A DNA stretch of 6,469 nt. It comes from Rhizobacter sp. (GTDB lineage: Bacteria; Pseudomonadota; Gammaproteobacteria; Burkholderiales; Burkholderiaceae). Shown here in pieces: positions 1 to 6,345 of this stretch. The position numbers and the translations under genes were made by a program. Numbering within the stretch: the first letter of the stretch is position 1; the number at the start of each line of letters is the position of its first letter. The notes under the pieces are model-generated. The model made no database searches. It was not told where the DNA came from and was given only the letters and a program-made list of their open reading frames with translations. The DNA is taken from assembly GCA_014379885.1 (NCBI GenBank), contig JACMKW010000351.1, positions 1 through 6,469 on the forward strand, in the 5' to 3' direction.

Positions 1-754
1 GCAGCGAAAACACGGCGGGCGTATCGGCTGGCATGTGGGACGGTGATGATTTCCACTGGGCCACGGTGCGGGTGCGTGTCCAGGCCTGAGGCAGGGTGAG
101 GCCGCAACTGACCGAGAGCAGGGTCTCACTGTGCAACTGGCCGACCAGTGCGGCCAGCAAGGCCTCGTTGCGGTACGGTGTTTCGATCATCAGCTGCGTT
201 TGTGCGCTGCGCCTTGACAGCGCCTCCAGCTCGCGGATGCGTGCGGCACGCTCGGCGGCGTCTACGGGCAGGTAGCCCACGAACGCAAAGCTCTGCCCGT
301 TCAGGCCACTGGCGGCCAAAGCCAGCAGCAGCGAGCTCGGCCCGGCCAATGCTGTTACCTCGATCTTCATCACATGTGCCGCGTGCACAAGCGCCGCCCC
401 TGGGTCGGCCACTGCTGGCAGGCCGGCTTCCGAGATCAGGCCGATGTCGTGGCCTTGCAATGCGGGTTGAAGCAAAGGCGTCAGATCGGGAGTAGCGTTT
501 GTTCGCAAGCCTTTGGGCGGGCGCGGCAGTTCAACGATAGACAGCGCCTGCAGCGGCTGGGCGAGCGGCACGACAGCATCGACCCGCTTGAGAAATGCGC
601 GCGTGGTTTTGGCGTTTTCTGCTACCCAATGTGTCAGTCGTGCGGCGGTGCGGATCACCCCCAGCGGCAGCACCTCTTGCAGATCAGCATCGCTTGAGAC
701 GCCGAAGTCCAGCGTGTTGGGAACCAGGATCAACTTGCCTTGCGCAGAACTCAT
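1..754 (-). CDS. RsmI-like SAM-dependent methyltransferase (tetrapyrrole methylase fold), 3' end cut by window edge
   Basis: Reading leftward from the ATG at 754-752, the frame is open for 251 codons to the edge, so the stop lies outside the window. The order of motifs matches the RsmI/COG0313 group of the tetrapyrrole-methylase superfamily: a beta-strand start KLILVPN (residues 7-13), SEAGLPAVADPG (108-119, the GxPxxxDPG loop), GPSS (138-141), GYLP (160-163) and ETPYRN (191-196, matching the YES-HR segment of RsmI). RsmI 2'-O-methylates C1402 of 16S rRNA using SAM. This protein departs from RsmI at the N-terminal TPIGNL motif (here VPNTLDFG) and at EDTR (here ENAKTTR), so its substrate may differ; I give no symbol. 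The DTPAVFSL segment at the edge looks like the last beta-strand, so I infer few residues are missing and that RsmI's extra C-terminal domain is probably absent. It starts 7 bases after the yceF stop without a clear ribosome binding site, suggesting coupled translation. Family call confident; substrate unknown. Confidence 0.85.
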   Translation of the reverse strand, partial: MSSAQGKLILVPNTLDFGVSSDADLQEVLPLGVIRTAARLTHWVAENAKTTRAFLKRVDAVVPLAQPLQALSIVELPRPPKGLRTNATPDLTPLLQPALQGHDIGLISEAGLPAVADPGAALVHAAHVMKIEVTALAGPSSLLLALAASGLNGQSFAFVGYLPVDAAERAARIRELEALSRRSAQTQLMIETPYRNEALLAALVGQLHSETLLSVSCGLTLPQAWTRTRTVAQWKSSPSHMPADTPAVFSL

Positions 755-761
755 GGCGGGC

Positions 762-1355
762 TCAAGCATGCAGCGGGTCGAGGCCAGCCGCGCGCAGCAA
801 CTCGCAGGTCTTGATCAGCGGCAGGCCGACCAGCGCCGTCGGGTCATCGGACTCGATGGCGCTCAGCAAGGCGATGCCCAGCGCTTCGGATTTGGCGCTG
901 CCCGCGCAGTCGTAAGGCTGCTCGGTTTGCAGGTAGTGCTCGATCTCGGCATCGCTCAGGTCGCGAAAGCGCACAGTCACTGGCACCAAGGCCGAACCTT
1001 CATAGGCGCGGGCGAGGCTCACGACCGCCACTGCCGTTTGAAACACCACCGCCTTGCCCCGCATCGCGCGCAGTTGCTCGGTGGCTTTTTCATGGGTGCC
1101 GGGCTTGCCGATGGGCGTGCCATCCAGGTCGGCCACCTGGTCCGAGCCGATCACCACCGCGTTGGGGTGAAGCTGCGCCACAGCGTGTGCCTTGGCGATC
1201 GCCAGCCGAAGCGCCAAGACGGCCGGGGCCTCGCCGGGGCGGGGGGTTTCATCGACATGCGGCGCTCGAACGTCGAAAGGGATGCGCAGCCGCTGCAGCA
1301 TCTCACGGCGGTACTTGGAGGTGGAGCCCAAAATGAGGGTGGGGCGCGTGATCAT
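762..1355 (-). CDS. yceF: Maf-family nucleotide pyrophosphatase, YceF subgroup (7-methyl-GTP pyrophosphatase)
   Basis: This 197-residue protein has the full Maf/HAM1-like pattern: LGSTSKYRREML near the N-terminus (residues 9-20, phosphate-binding), DETPR (35-39), IGSDQV (69-74, with the catalytic Asp at 72), GKP (83-85), CAGSAKSEALG (150-160) and VGLPL (176-180). CAGS-KSE-G and the LDG after SDQV fit the YceF (Maf-2) subgroup rather than YhdE. E. coli YceF hydrolyses m7GTP and related modified nucleotides to monophosphates in the cytoplasm, probably as pool cleaning. Length is normal for the family. The start was chosen because the first beta-strand (TLILGST) begins at residue 6 and a GGGAG sequence lies 10 bases upstream of the ATG. 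It is divergent from yceD, the same arrangement as in E. coli, which supports orthology. The methyltransferase gene follows 7 bases after its stop, so the two are probably co-transcribed. Confidence 0.93.
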   Translation of the reverse strand: MITRPTLILGSTSKYRREMLQRLRIPFDVRAPHVDETPRPGEAPAVLALRLAIAKAHAVAQLHPNAVVIGSDQVADLDGTPIGKPGTHEKATEQLRAMRGKAVVFQTAVAVVSLARAYEGSALVPVTVRFRDLSDAEIEHYLQTEQPYDCAGSAKSEALGIALLSAIESDDPTALVGLPLIKTCELLRAAGLDPLHA

Positions 1356-1415
1356 GCGGGGGATTCTCCCACCCGCGAGCAGCCTCCCATCGGCTGCGAC
1401 TTACACTTCAGCCCC
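1356..1415. promoter_or_regulatory. Divergent spacer between yceF and yceD with inverted repeats
   Basis: These 60 bases must hold, or lie close to, start signals for both directions. GCAGCC at 1379-1384 and GGCTGC at 1392-1397 form a perfect 6-base inverted repeat around a 7-base centre. GCGGG at 1356-1360 pairs with CCCGC at 1372-1376, next to the yceF start. A TACACT sequence at 1403-1408 could be a rightward -10 element, but I find no convincing -35, and transcription from it would begin almost at the yceD ATG. No clear leftward promoter is seen. The assignment as regulatory is an inference from position. Confidence 0.3.
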
Positions 1416-1961
1416 ATGAAAGAGCGTGATTTCGACCCGACCCAACTCGATGTGGAAGCCTTTGCCAAAGCGGGTGTGAGCCTCGAAAGCTCCTGGCCAC
1501 TGGCTCAACTTGAGCGACTGGCTTCGTCCGTGGTTGCGCTGGCCGACTCCGACATCGTGGCCTGGCACGCGCGAGGCGAACATCGGCCCGTGCGGGGGAG
1601 CGGGCACCAAGTCTGGCTGCATGTCGAAGCCAAGGCCCGGGTGATGCTGGAGTGTCAACGTTGCCTGTCGCCGGTCGGTGCCGAGGTGGCGGTGCAGCGA
1701 TCCTTCATGTTCGTTCATGGCGAAAACACCGCCGCCGAGCTGGACAACGACAGCGAAGACGATGTGCTCGCCTTAACCCGTTCGCTCGATCTGCGCGAAT
1801 TGATCGAAGACGAGCTGCTGCTGGCCCTGCCCCTGGTGCCTCGCCACGAGACCTGCCCGCAGACCTTGCTGGTGGCTAAACCCGAGCTTCCCGCCGAAGA
1901 CGACACTCCCCACCCCTTTGCCGCGCTGGCGGCGCTCAAGCGGGGTGGTTTGCCCAACTGA
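1416..1961 (+). CDS. yceD: YceD/DUF177 family protein, 23S rRNA accumulation factor
   Basis: A 181-residue protein of the YceD (DUF177) family. The diagnostic parts are the LECQRC motif (residues 78-83, cysteines at 80 and 83), an acidic linker (108-116), the conserved helix LDLRELIEDELLLALPLVPRH (residues 124-144), and the C-terminal HPFAALAALKR (167-176). In E. coli and plants, loss of YceD homologues reduces 23S rRNA accumulation; the exact biochemical role is not settled. Synteny (yceF divergent upstream, rpmF downstream) matches E. coli. The start at 1416 is preferred because it gives the family's usual length and lies just past the divergent spacer. The frame stays open upstream to 513, but that part runs antisense to yceF and is not credible. 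No Shine-Dalgarno sequence precedes the ATG (the 15 bases before it are pyrimidine-rich), so initiation may be leaderless or weak. Confidence 0.92.
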   Translation: MKERDFDPTQLDVEAFAKAGVSLESSWPLAQLERLASSVVALADSDIVAWHARGEHRPVRGSGHQVWLHVEAKARVMLECQRCLSPVGAEVAVQRSFMFVHGENTAAELDNDSEDDVLALTRSLDLRELIEDELLLALPLVPRHETCPQTLLVAKPELPAEDDTPHPFAALAALKRGGLPN

Positions 1962-1996
1962 CACGAGCCTGTGCCGCCATGCTAGAATTGCAGGCT
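1958..1996 (+). promoter_or_regulatory. Candidate sigma-70 promoter for rpmF and downstream genes
   Basis: CTGACA at 1958-1963 (five of six bases match TTGACA) overlaps the yceD stop codon. TAGAAT at 1983-1988 matches the -10 consensus at five of six bases. The spacer is 19 bases, slightly long. After the -10, the stretch TGCAGGCT is rather GC-rich, the kind of discriminator seen at growth-rate-controlled promoters. Transcription would start near 1995 and give a leader of a little over 100 bases before rpmF. The same TAGAAT-N4-GGCT pattern recurs before acpP. Motif-based inference only. Confidence 0.45.
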
Positions 1997-2050
1997 TTCC
2001 GTTCGGGTGTCTACCCACGGCACCAACCCCGCCTGGCTCCTGTGCTGCTG

Positions 2051-2070
2051 TCTTTCTTCCAAAGAACAGA
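2051..2070 (+). other. Small stem-loop in the rpmF leader
   Basis: TTCTT at 2054-2058 pairs with AAGAA at 2062-2066 around a CCA loop. TCT at 2051-2053 can extend the stem by pairing with AGA at 2068-2070 across a bulged C at 2067. The structure is AU-rich and only moderately stable. It lies 32 bases upstream of the rpmF start. It could be a control element in the long L32 leader or mere chance; nothing in the sequence decides this. Confidence 0.25.
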
Positions 2071-2089
2071 GCAAGAGTTGCAGGAGATC

Positions 2090-2096
2090 TAAGGAG
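2090..2096 (+). promoter_or_regulatory. Strong ribosome binding site of rpmF
   Basis: TAAGGAG ends 6 bases before the ATG at 2103, an almost ideal Shine-Dalgarno sequence and spacing. It fixes the rpmF start, although the frame is open further upstream. A second AGGAG lies at 2082-2086 and could serve as a standby site. Confidence 0.85.
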
Positions 2097-2102
2097 CTAT
2101 TC

Positions 2103-2285
2103 ATGGCTGTCCAGCAAAACAAGAAGTCGCCTTCCAAGCGCGGCATGCATCGTGCGCACAACGCCCTCACGAACCCGGGCACGGCGATCGAGCCCACCAC
2201 CGGCGAAACGCATCTGCGTCACCACATCAGCCCCAACGGTTTCTACCGTGGGCGCAAGGTTCTCAAGACCAAGGCAGACGCCTGA
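2103..2285 (+). CDS. rpmF: 50S ribosomal protein L32
   Basis: A 60-residue basic protein with the bL32 pattern: [20 protein letters not shown] (residues 1-20), then [20 protein letters not shown] (34-53). It is a structural protein of the large ribosomal subunit near the 23S rRNA 5' region. It contains no cysteine, so it is the zinc-free form of L32, as in E. coli. Length is normal. The start is fixed by the TAAGGAG site 6 bases upstream. It sits between yceD and plsX as in E. coli, where rpmF is co-transcribed with the fatty-acid genes. A leader of roughly 100 bases with a small stem-loop precedes it, and two stem-loops follow it, so its expression is probably partly uncoupled from plsX. Confidence 0.98.
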   Translation: MAVQQNKKSPSKRGMHRAHNALTNPGTAIEPTTGETHLRHHISPNGFYRGRKVLKTKADA

Positions 2286-2300
2286 CCCCCAGCGGCGCTT

Positions 2301-2316
2301 GGCGCTTCACAGCGCC
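2301..2316 (+). repeat. GC-rich stem-loop after rpmF
   Basis: GGCGCT at 2301-2306 and AGCGCC at 2311-2316 form a perfect 6-bp stem with a TCAC tetraloop, 15 bases after the rpmF stop. No T-run follows, so it is not a terminator by itself. It could protect the 3' end of the rpmF message or act with the larger hairpin downstream. Confidence 0.4.
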
Positions 2317-2363
2317 TGTTCGCGACACCTCGCGTTCACCGCTGATGCTTGAGATGACACACT

Positions 2364-2406
2364 CACCCGGCCTGCAAAACGCTGCAGTGTCGGGTGTTTG
2401 CTTTTC
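2364..2406 (+). terminator. Intrinsic terminator or attenuator between rpmF and plsX
   Basis: Outer arms CACCCG (2364-2369) and CGGGTG (2391-2396) pair perfectly. Inner arms CTGCA (2372-2376) and TGCAG (2383-2387) pair around a 6-base loop. The two stems stack through a G-U and a C-G pair with one bulged T at 2388. Directly after the stem comes TTTGCTTTTC (2397-2406), seven T in ten. This has the form of a rho-independent terminator with an imperfect T-tract, so termination is probably partial. I find no good promoter between it and plsX at 2434, which favours an attenuator that lowers lipid-gene transcription relative to L32. Folding judged by eye. Confidence 0.6.
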
Positions 2407-2433
2407 TGCGCGCTTTATTGTTTTGTGGCTTCC

Positions 2434-3549
2434 ATGAACTCCCCTGTGGCGCATCCCGTCAACGACGCGGTCTGTCTGTCGATTGATTGCATGGGTGGCG
2501 ACTTCGGCCCCTCGGTCACTTTGCCGGCATGCCATGCCTTTTTGGCCAACCACCCCAAGGCCCGCCTGATTCTGGTTGGCAAGGCGGACGCATTGGCTAC
2601 GGCCGCCGGCTGGAAGCGCTGCACCATCGTGGCCGCCAGCGAAGTGGTGGAGATGGACGACCCCATTGAAGTGGCATTGCGCAGAAAGAAAGATTCGTCG
2701 CTGCGCGTGGCGTTGAGCCAGCTGAAGGCAGGTGCCGACGGCCAGCCAGCGAGCGCTCACGTTTGTGTGTCGGCGGGGAATACGGGCGCCTTGATGGCGG
2801 TGGCGCGCTACCTGTTGAAAACCATGGATGGCATCGACCGCCCGGCCATTGCCACGGTCATGCCCAACGACCGCAACGGCTTCACCACGGTGCTCGATCT
2901 GGGCGCTAACGTGGATTGCCTGCCTGAACACCTGTTGCAGTTTGCCGTGATGGGCAGCGCGCTGGTTTCTGCGATCGACGGCAAGGAGAACCCGTCGGTG
3001 GGGTTGCTGAACATTGGCGAAGAAGTCATCAAGGGCAACGAGACCATCAAGCGGGCGGGCGAGCTTTTGCGCAACGCGGCCAACGGTGGGCACCTGAACT
3101 TTTACGGCAACGTGGAAGGCAACGACATCTTCAAGGGCACGACCGATATCGTGGTGTGCGATGGTTTTGTCGGCAATGTGGCGCTGAAGACAGCCGAAGG
3201 CTTGATTGCGATGCTGGTGGGCTTCATCAAGCAAGAGTTCAGCCGCAACATCTTCACCAAGATGGCAGCCATTGCCGCCCTTCCGGTGCTGAACAGTCTG
3301 AAAAAGCGCATTGACCCGCGGCGCCTCAACGGCGCCGCCCTGTTGGGCCTGCGCGGTCTGGTGTTCAAGAGCCATGGTTCGGCAGATGCTTTCGCGTTCG
3401 AGGGCGCCTTGAATCGGGCTTATGATGCGGCCCGCAATTGTTTGCTTGACCGGGTGCACGACCAGATTCAAGAGACGCTCCAGGCGATGCCTTCCAGCAT
3501 CGGTGCTGAAGAGCCAGCGAATCCAGGTGACGCCGCCCTCGCTGCATGA
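2434..3549 (+). CDS. plsX: Phosphate acyltransferase PlsX (acyl-ACP:phosphate)
   Basis: PlsX converts acyl-ACP and phosphate to acyl-phosphate, which membrane-bound PlsY uses to acylate glycerol-3-phosphate; PlsX acts at the inner face of the membrane. The 371-residue protein shows the family signatures: [12 protein letters not shown] (residues 16-27), [12 protein letters not shown] (110-121), [10 protein letters not shown] (153-162), LLNIGEE (191-197), [12 protein letters not shown] (241-252) and [13 protein letters not shown] (305-317). The start at 2434 puts the first beta-strand at residue 13. A TTG at 2398 in the same frame lies in the terminator T-tract and is unlikely. There is no clear Shine-Dalgarno sequence before 2434, so initiation may be modest. 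The last 20 or so residues are Ala/Glu/Pro-rich and look like a variable tail. Its stop overlaps the fabH start (ATGA), indicating translational coupling. Confidence 0.96.
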   Translation: MNSPVAHPVNDAVCLSIDCMGGDFGPSVTLPACHAFLANHPKARLILVGKADALATAAGWKRCTIVAASEVVEMDDPIEVALRRKKDSSLRVALSQLKAGADGQPASAHVCVSAGNTGALMAVARYLLKTMDGIDRPAIATVMPNDRNGFTTVLDLGANVDCLPEHLLQFAVMGSALVSAIDGKENPSVGLLNIGEEVIKGNETIKRAGELLRNAANGGHLNFYGNVEGNDIFKGTTDIVVCDGFVGNVALKTAEGLIAMLVGFIKQEFSRNIFTKMAAIAALPVLNSLKKRIDPRRLNGAALLGLRGLVFKSHGSADAFAFEGALNRAYDAARNCLLDRVHDQIQETLQAMPSSIGAEEPANPGDAALAA

Positions 3550-4529
3550 CCTCACCTCTTTATTCGCGGATCACGGGCACGGGCAGCTACCTGCCACCCA
3601 ATCGTGTGACCAACGCCGATTTGGCTGCGCAACTGGCGGCCAACGGAGTCGAAACCTCTGACGACTGGATCGTTGCGCGAACCGGCATCCGGGCGCGCCA
3701 CTTCGCTGCGGCCGATGTGCCCTGCAGCGATCTCGCGGTCGAAGCGGCGCGTCAGGCCTTGGTTTCTGCGGCAGTCGACGCTTCGCAGATCGACCTGATC
3801 ATCCTGGCCACCTCCACGCCGGACATGGTGTTCCCATCCACCGCCTGCATCGTGCAGCGCAAGCTCGGCATCCAGGGCTGCGCGGCCTTCGATGTGCAGG
3901 CCGTGTGCTCGGGCTTCGTCTATGCGTTGACCGTGGCCGACTCGATGATCCGCACCGGCGCAGCGCGCAAGGCGTTGGTCATTGGCGCAGAAGTGTTCTC
4001 CCGCATTCTCGATTTCACTGACCGCACCACCTGCGTGCTGTTTGGCGATGGTGCCGGCGCCGTGGTGCTGGAAGCCAGTGACACCCCCGGTCTTCTGGCG
4101 ACCGAGTTGCACGCCGATGGTCGCCACGTCGATATCTTGTGCGTGCCTGGCACCGTGTCTGGTGGCCAGGTCTCCGGCCTGCCCTTCCTCAAGATGGACG
4201 GCCAAGCAGTGTTCAAGCTGGCCGTGGGCGTGCTCGAAGACGTGGCGCGATCGGTGCTTGAAAAAGCCAGCCGCGATGCATCCGACATCGACTGGCTGGT
4301 GCCCCACCAGGCCAACATTCGCATCATGCATGGCACGGCCAAGAAGCTGAAGTTGCCTTTGGAAAAGCTGGTCGTCACCGTCGACGAGCATGGCAACACC
4401 TCGGCCGCGTCCATCCCGCTGGCTCTGGATGTGGCCGTGCGCGGTGGCTCGATCAAGCGCGGTGACACCGTCATGCTCGAAGGCGTGGGCGGTGGTTTCA
4501 CCTGGGGCGCGGTGCTGCTGGACTTCTGA
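3546..4529 (+). CDS. fabH: 3-oxoacyl-ACP synthase III (KAS III, FabH)
   Basis: FabH starts fatty-acid synthesis by condensing acetyl-CoA with malonyl-ACP to acetoacetyl-ACP in the cytosol. The 327-residue protein has the Cys-His-Asn triad in the expected contexts: Cys121 in [12 protein letters not shown], His254 in [12 protein letters not shown] and Asn284 in [15 protein letters not shown]-terminal [11 protein letters not shown] (9-19), WIVARTGIR (41-49), [11 protein letters not shown] (166-176) and C-terminal GVGGGFTWG (313-321) are also typical. Length is close to the usual 317-330. It starts inside the plsX stop (ATGA, 4-base overlap). The nearest Shine-Dalgarno-like AGGTGA is 15 bases away, too far to serve well, so translation likely depends on ribosomes finishing plsX. 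fabD follows after 48 bases. No missing or altered key residue is seen. Confidence 0.97.
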   Translation: MTSPLYSRITGTGSYLPPNRVTNADLAAQLAANGVETSDDWIVARTGIRARHFAAADVPCSDLAVEAARQALVSAAVDASQIDLIILATSTPDMVFPSTACIVQRKLGIQGCAAFDVQAVCSGFVYALTVADSMIRTGAARKALVIGAEVFSRILDFTDRTTCVLFGDGAGAVVLEASDTPGLLATELHADGRHVDILCVPGTVSGGQVSGLPFLKMDGQAVFKLAVGVLEDVARSVLEKASRDASDIDWLVPHQANIRIMHGTAKKLKLPLEKLVVTVDEHGNTSAASIPLALDVAVRGGSIKRGDTVMLEGVGGGFTWGAVLLDF

Positions 4530-4577
4530 GCCGCAGTTCATCCGTACCCGTCGAAACAACAAGAAGAAAGCGCTGCC

Positions 4578-5516
4578 ATGACGCCGTTTGCATTCGTGTT
4601 CCCCGGGCAGGGCTCCCAGTCCGTGGGCATGCTCAACGCCTGGGGCGATCACGCTGCCGTGCGCGCTACGCTGGCTGAAGCGTCCGAGGTGCTGGGTGAA
4701 GATGTCGCCGCGATCATTCAGCAAGGCCCCAAGGAAACGCTCGACCTCACCACCAACACCCAGCCCTACATGCTGACCGCCGGCGTCGCGTGCTTGCGCG
4801 CCTGGCTGGCCGAGACCGGTGCGCAGCCGGCAGTGGTGGCCGGGCATTCGCTGGGCGAGTACACCGCGCTGGTGGCTGCGGGTTCGCTGACACTGGCGCA
4901 GGCGCTGCCTTTGGTGCGCTTTCGTGCGCAGGCCATGCAGCAGGCCGTGCCGGTGGGGCAGGGCGCCATGGCGGCGATCCTCGGCCTCGACGCCGCCGTC
5001 GTGATTGAAGGATGTGCCGAGGCGGCTGTCTTGGTAAGTGAACCGGTGGAAGCTGCCAACTTCAACGATCCCAAACAAACGGTGATTGCTGGCACCAAGG
5101 CCGCCGTCGACAAGGCATGTGAAATTCTCAAGGTCAAGGGGGCGAAGCGCGCCTTGTTGCTGGCGGTTTCGGCGCCGTTCCACTCCAGCCTCATGCGCCC
5201 CGCCGCCGAGCAGCTGAAGGCGCGCCTGGCTGACGTTCAGCTGGCTGTGCCGCAAATCCCGCTCATCAACAACATCGACGTGGCGGTGCAAGCAGATCCG
5301 CAGGCCATTCGTGAAGCGCTCTATCGCCAGTCGTTTGGCGCGGTACGTTGGGTCGAGACGATCCAGGCGATTCGCGCCCGCGGCATCTCCTACATCGTCG
5401 AATGCGGCCCGGGCAAGGTGCTGGCCGGCATGGTCAAGCGAATCGACGCCGAAGCCACAGGATTGGCCATGTTCGACCCCGCGACCTTGGCTGAAGCGAA
5501 AGGGCTGCTGGCATGA
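4578..5516 (+). CDS. fabD: Malonyl-CoA:ACP transacylase FabD
   Basis: FabD moves malonyl from CoA to ACP, providing the extender unit for FabH and the elongating synthases. The 312-residue protein carries FPGQGSQ (8-14, oxyanion-hole Gln11), the nucleophile elbow GHSLGEY (89-95, catalytic Ser91), the malonyl carboxylate-binding Arg116 in LVRFRAQAM, catalytic His202 in SAPFHSSLM, Gln251 in LYRQSFGAVRW and the C-terminal VECGPGKVLAGM (274-285). Length matches E. coli FabD. A 48-base gap separates it from fabH; it contains a purine-rich run (AAGAAGAAAG, 4561-4570) ending 7 bases before the ATG, which is the only ribosome binding signal seen. Its stop overlaps the fabG start (ATGA). The gap shows no promoter or terminator, so it should be co-transcribed with fabH. 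Confidence 0.97.
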   Translation: MTPFAFVFPGQGSQSVGMLNAWGDHAAVRATLAEASEVLGEDVAAIIQQGPKETLDLTTNTQPYMLTAGVACLRAWLAETGAQPAVVAGHSLGEYTALVAAGSLTLAQALPLVRFRAQAMQQAVPVGQGAMAAILGLDAAVVIEGCAEAAVLVSEPVEAANFNDPKQTVIAGTKAAVDKACEILKVKGAKRALLLAVSAPFHSSLMRPAAEQLKARLADVQLAVPQIPLINNIDVAVQADPQAIREALYRQSFGAVRWVETIQAIRARGISYIVECGPGKVLAGMVKRIDAEATGLAMFDPATLAEAKGLLA

Positions 5517-6262
5517 GCGAGATTCAGACAACAGGGCAGATCGCCCTGGTCACCGGCGCGTCGCGTGGTATTGGCCGGGCGATTGCGTTGCAGTTGGCGT
5601 CGCTGGGCATGAAGGTGATCGGCACGGCCACCACTGAAGCCGGCGCCCAGGCCATCACCGAGGCCTTGAGCGCATTTGCCGGAAGCCGCGGCTTGTGCCT
5701 GAACGTCAACGACGGCCCCGGGGTGGATGCCGCCATCGACGCCATCGTCAAGGAACATGGCGCGCTGCATGTGCTGGTCAACAACGCCGGCATCACGCGC
5801 GACATGCTGTCGATGCGCATGAAAGACGACGACTGGGACGCAGTGATCGACACCAACCTCAAGGCCGTGTTCCGTACCAGCCGTGCAGCGACCCGGCCGA
5901 TGATGAAACAGCGTTATGGCCGCATCATCAACATCACGTCGGTGGTGGGGGCGAGCGGTAACGCAGGCCAGGCCAACTATGCCGCCGCCAAGGCGGGTGT
6001 GGCCGGCATGGCCCGCTCGTTTGCTCGCGAGCTGGGCAGCCGCGGTGTCACCGTCAACTGCGTGGCGCCGGGTTTCATCGAAACCGACATGACCAAGAAG
6101 TTGTCCGAGCAGCAGACCAGCGCGTTGATGACGCAAATCCCGTTGGGCCGCCTGGGGCAGGCCGCCGACATCGCGCACGCCGTGGCGTTTCTGGCCTCGC
6201 CGCAGGCTGGCTACATCACCGGCACGGAGTTGCACGTCAACGGCGGCATGTTCATGAACTGA
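5513..6262 (+). CDS. fabG: 3-oxoacyl-ACP reductase FabG
   Basis: FabG uses NADPH to reduce 3-ketoacyl-ACP to 3-hydroxyacyl-ACP, the first reduction in each elongation round. The 249-residue short-chain dehydrogenase has the cofactor loop TGASRGIG (14-21), NNAG (90-93), and the full catalytic set Asn115, Ser143, Tyr156 and Lys160 (YAAAK), followed by [10 protein letters not shown] (184-193) and the C-terminal [15 protein letters not shown] (235-249), as in genuine FabG rather than a generic dehydrogenase. Start: the ATG overlaps the fabD stop by 4 bases, and AAAGGG at 5499-5504 lies 8 bases upstream as a reasonable ribosome binding site. Position between fabD and acpP confirms the role. Downstream, 124 non-coding bases with their own signals separate it from acpP. 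Confidence 0.97.
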   Translation: MSEIQTTGQIALVTGASRGIGRAIALQLASLGMKVIGTATTEAGAQAITEALSAFAGSRGLCLNVNDGPGVDAAIDAIVKEHGALHVLVNNAGITRDMLSMRMKDDDWDAVIDTNLKAVFRTSRAATRPMMKQRYGRIINITSVVGASGNAGQANYAAAKAGVAGMARSFARELGSRGVTVNCVAPGFIETDMTKKLSEQQTSALMTQIPLGRLGQAADIAHAVAFLASPQAGYITGTELHVNGGMFMN

Positions 6263-6312
6263 GCTTTTCTGTTCTTGTTTTATCCGGTTCCCTGTCCCGA
6301 CCGGAACGCGCT

Positions 6313-6336
6313 GGGTGTGTCTTAGAGCAGACACCC
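6313..6336 (+). repeat. Inverted repeat upstream of the acpP promoter
   Basis: GGGTGT at 6313-6318 and ACACCC at 6331-6336 are perfect complements. CT at 6321-6322 and AG at 6329-6330 extend the stem if the GT at 6319-6320 is bulged. No T-run follows (the next bases are TACAGG), so it is not a good terminator for fabG. It occupies the place where a -35 box for the acpP promoter would lie, so it may be an operator or simply a transcript-stabilising hairpin at the fabG end. Confidence 0.35.
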
Positions 6337-6345
6337 TACAGGCCG

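Noticed and set aside
148..697. Rightward open frames in the first 700 bases
   Set aside because: They are shadows of the leftward methyltransferase gene; their products are Arg/Ala/Pro-rich without domains, while the leftward frame carries family motifs throughout.
513..1415. Open frame continuing upstream of yceD, which would give a 482-residue protein
   Set aside because: It runs antisense to yceF with the same triplet boundaries and stays open because the yceF codons avoid TTA, CTA and TCA. The YceD family starts near 1416.
2007..2102. N-terminal extension of L32 from a GTG at 2007
   Set aside because: L32 proteins begin MAVQQN, and the strong TAAGGAG site 6 bases before 2103 fixes the start.
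2398..2433. Upstream TTG start for plsX
   Set aside because: It lies in the T-rich tail of the terminator hairpin and adds a 12-residue segment absent from PlsX proteins; the ATG at 2434 fits the family.
2407..2433. Separate promoter for plsX around TTTATT at 2414
   Set aside because: No -35-like hexamer at a workable distance; the nearest, TTGCTT at 2398, is only 10 bases away.
2263..3555. 430-residue antisense open frame over plsX
   Set aside because: Same register effect as over fabH/fabD; it is the mirror of plsX codons and resembles no known protein.
3552..5531. 659-residue antisense open frame covering fabH and fabD
   Set aside because: Its triplets are the exact reverse complements of the fabH/fabD codons (both genes share the same frame). 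Stops could arise only from TTA, CTA or TCA codons, which are rare in this GC-rich genome. The product is rich in His, Arg, Gln and Gly with no recognisable domain.
6264..6307. Terminator after fabG (T-rich stretch and CCGGT/ACCGG inverted repeat)
   Set aside because: The T-rich stretch precedes the weak 5-bp stem instead of following it, and on the minus strand it reads as A-rich, so neither direction gives a terminator.
5390..6334. 314-residue antisense open frame over fabG
   Set aside because: Same register as fabG codons, low-complexity His/Arg/Gly-rich product, no start signals.
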